Origin: Panorpa germanica
Lineage: Eukaryota; Arthropoda; Insecta; Mecoptera; Panorpidae
Assembly (NCBI GenBank): GCA_963678705.1
Contig: OY783203.1
Location: 25,278,535-25,342,534, forward strand
Direction of reading: 5' to 3'
DNA length: 64,000 bases
In this document: positions 62,088 through 64,000 of the stretch, piece by piece
How the letters are laid out: every line of letters starts with the position of its first letter
How positions within the stretch are numbered: position 1 is the stretch's first letter
The notes under the pieces: model-generated
Database searches by the model: none
What the model saw: the letters and a program-made list of their open reading frames with translations, nothing else
What the model was told of the DNA's origin: nothing
Made by a program: the position numbers and the translations under genes

Positions 62088-62491
62088 GTAGCTATTTGTG
62101 ATGCTCTACGTTATTGAAGATGTCGTATGCTGATCAAAAGTTTGTAACAATTGAATAAGTATTTATTGGGTCATTGTTACTGCTACGTGAAGCATACCTC
62201 ACACTTTAATTGCATTAAACTCTACTAGTGCTTCTACTGCCTACTTCAAGTGCTCAAAGTGCTGGTATTTCCTCCATAGCTTCACTACTAACATAATATG
62301 TATCTATTTCTTTTATATAAAACTCATCATATATATAATCCAGCTTTTCCTCATTTATTCGGATGATTACATTCTGTTGTATGTACATTTAAATGTAAAT
62401 GTAAATTTGTTTACTTTAAATGTAAACTTTTTTATATAATCTCTAATTATGACTCTTTGCAAAGTCTTAAAAGTTATATTTACATCTTGCT
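62088..62491. other. Intronic stretch
   Basis: There is nothing recognised between the candidate alternative exon and the hAT MITE. Confidence 0.4.
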
Positions 62492-62766
62492 CAGTGTTAT
62501 AACTATCGCCGTATCAATGATACGGGGCCCCAAATGCGTGCAAGCAAAAATTCGTAAAATGTTATCCACAATCTCACTTAAACTCTTAGGCCGTACTTAG
62601 CTTAGTTCAGACAAGTTTTAATTATAAGTTATAACGTTTAAACAATATGTAATTATTTTAATTCAATGCGAGCGTTTCTGTTCCTTTTGTAAAAAATCTG
62701 TACCCATCATTTGGACCCCCCAACAAATTTTGATACAGGGCCCCTCTAAGACACGCTACGTTACTG
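62492..62766 (+). mobile_element. hAT MITE, small relative of the 18941 element
   Basis: Perfect 8-bp duplications ATCTTGCT flank it at 62484-62491 and 62767-62774. Its ends are CAGTGTTATAACTATCGCCG and the complement of CACGCTACGTTACTG. It shares with 18941-19585 the subterminal hairpin CCGTATCA-A-TGATACGG and the CCAACAAATTTTGATACAGG block near the right end. The dimerisation-domain segment is absent, so it is an internally deleted derivative. Confidence 0.9.
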
Positions 62767-62774
62767 ATCTTGCT

Positions 62775-63658
62775 ATATAAGACACAATTTTATCTTTAAC
62801 TGCTCATTGCATCCTCCATCCTGAGGAATAATGTATCTTATTATGATATGAGAGTTGTAATTCGGTACACAGCCGGATTCAAAGAAGCATACTCGTTTGT
62901 GCATATGCAACAAAAGACTTTGGCTTTGCTAGCATTAAAACAAAAACATGTAGCTTTGATTCAAATATTGTATATTTTTAACATCACAATTTGTTTTGTT
63001 GATGTTTTTACTGAATTTGAGACACAGACCGTTTGTAGTGCTAGATCGGTATGTGTTCTGTTCAATCATCCAGGTTCAAATCGTTTTTTAACTGTAGAAG
63101 TTTTTATACACAATTTTCCAAGTCATTTTTTGATTTATTCTCTATTTCAACTTTGTTGTTAGCGTTAGCTTAATTAGCTTTCGATGAATTTGCAATCATT
63201 AATTACATCAAATCCATCTTAAAATAATAATATTTCAATTTTTTTTTACCCTTCTAAATGTATTTAAAAAATTATGGCTTTATGTATTTTTAACAGTTTT
63301 TCAAACGAATTCTCTTAGTAATATCAAAAATCAATATATATTTAAATGAACAGCGATAGTTAAAGAAATAGATAGCTGCTTAATATGGCTCAGATGTAAC
63401 GAGTACGTTCTATTGGTGGACCCATGCAAGGTGTTTATTCTGCAGTCAGATTCTTCGCACAATATGCCACATAATAATGTTATTATTCAAACATTAAATA
63501 TGTTTTATAAATTATTATTCTTTGACGAATACGACCTTAGCAGTTCAAATTGTTTACATATTTATACAATTTCAAATACGTGAGTTCTTTTAAGGACTCT
63601 GTTCAAATATTGCCCTTTTCAACTGTTTTGATGAATTGTTGTATGTCTTTTTTTATAG
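62775..63658. other. Intron end before the last PDZ-GEF exon
   Basis: There is no repeat boundary or other exon here. The frame at 62848-63162 resembles nothing. The acceptor is a T-rich tract (CTTTTTTTATAG) ending at 63658. Confidence 0.45.
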
Positions 63659-63877
63659 ATTGACTATCCAGAAGGTCAACCCGGTCGCTCACAACCAACA
63701 AACAGAGCTCTTGCATCTCAGGGTGCCCACGGAGGCCATCCGCCCCCGCATCCGCACCCACATTCACATCCACATAATCCGCACCACCTGCCTGGACAAC
63801 ACGCACCCGGTTACCACCCGGGCACAATGGAGCACCCGCGCGTCCTCCCTGGAGTTAATCTGGTGTTTGAAGACAAT
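63659..63877 (+). CDS. PDZ-GEF: PDZ-GEF exon with His/Pro-rich linker after the first cNBD
   Basis: The 219-nt exon (73 codons, phase 0 at both ends) lies between TTTTTATAG and GTAAGT. It begins IDYPEGQPGRSQPTNRALAS, and the IDY continues the cNBD end SEMIV from 14812-14887, like VVDY in vertebrate RAPGEF2. The middle is rich in histidine and proline (GGHPPPHPHPHSHPHNPHH) with further HAPGYHPG and MEHPRVLPG segments, and the exon ends GVNLVFEDN. It is much more GC-rich than its surroundings. In the protein family this position is a low-conservation linker between the first cNBD and the second cNBD/RasGEF-N region. The His/Pro block may be an insect or lineage-specific expansion. The open frames on this interval in other phases are shadows. 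Confidence 0.85.
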
Positions 63878-64000
63878 GTAAGTTAACAAATATTGCGTAT
63901 AATATGCATGGTACATCATGCATCATGCATCATGTGTATTTTATTCGGATTATTAGACAATTCGCGTTTAGACAACTTCTCATCGTAGGATATCTCCTGG
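63878..64000 (+). other. PDZ-GEF: Start of the next PDZ-GEF intron
   Basis: Begins GTAAGTTAAC. It contains a short ATGCATCATG tandem (63907-63934). Confidence 0.6.

Larger units (their letters stand above)
14888..63658 (+). other. PDZ-GEF: PDZ-GEF giant intron (about 48.8 kb)
   Basis: The donor GTAAGT at 14888 and the acceptor TTTTTTTATAG before 63659 bound two exons that join in phase 0 as SEMIV-IDYPEG. Everything between is intronic to the long isoform. Named mobile elements inside are listed separately. The interior also holds a possible alternative first exon at 61884-62087. No other recognised gene lies on either strand. Confidence 0.8.

Noticed and set aside
63603-63827. Minus-strand 74-codon frame over the last exon
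   Set aside because: It lies opposite the PDZ-GEF coding exon, whose plus-strand frame and splice sites explain the openness.
1-64000. tRNA, rRNA, snRNA or CRISPR array
   Set aside because: I scanned for tRNA-like B boxes and regularly spaced repeats and saw none convincing. A covariance-model search was not possible here.

Overview
The window is AT-rich animal DNA, most likely from an insect. Its only recognised protein-coding content is a few short exons, with long introns full of small DNA transposons. The exons match PDZ-GEF (Rap guanine nucleotide exchange factor; Drosophila dizzy/PDZ-GEF, vertebrate RAPGEF2/6). The key match is the exon at 14812-14887, which encodes FGKRTGGSARRPNECFVLEP followed by SEMIV. 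This corresponds to the vertebrate FGKRSAGSFRRGCECIVLEP-SEMIVVDY segment at the end of the first cyclic-nucleotide-binding-like domain. The order of insect cannot be fixed from the sequence; a moth or butterfly is possible but unproven.

The gene reads left to right. A 57-nt exon (6831-6887) is in phase with the 76-nt exon at 14812-14887, with a 7.9-kb intron between them. An intron of about 48.8 kb follows, then a 219-nt exon (63659-63877) encoding IDYPEGQ and a histidine/proline-rich linker. The 57-nt exon is a whole number of codons and can be skipped without changing frame. A possible alternative first exon lies at 61884-62087, near the 3' end of the long intron. It has an in-frame ATG and a donor in the same phase as the 63659 acceptor. 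If real, it would give a PDZ-GEF isoform without the first cNBD. Earlier 5' exons and the catalytic exons are outside the window.

The rest is intronic or upstream sequence with a varied DNA-transposon load. There is a 941-bp foldback with two 300-nt arms that differ at one visible position (6982-7922). There are non-autonomous PIF/Harbinger-like elements with TTA/TAA duplications, among them one three-copy family. hAT elements include one with a dimerisation-domain remnant and others with 7/8 or 8/8 target duplications. A mariner transposase fragment, a Tc1/mariner-type MITE and two Helitron-like copies are also present. A 915-bp unit occurs twice with one difference, and one copy is flanked by 99-bp identical direct repeats. 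A LINE remnant lies at about 3.4-3.7 kb. No tRNA, rRNA, CRISPR, viral or LTR element was recognised.

Across the window the octamer TACTCGTA (or its complement TACGAGTA) recurs at least 21 times. This is well above a rough composition-based expectation, and none of the listed copies lies in a recognised exon or repeat.
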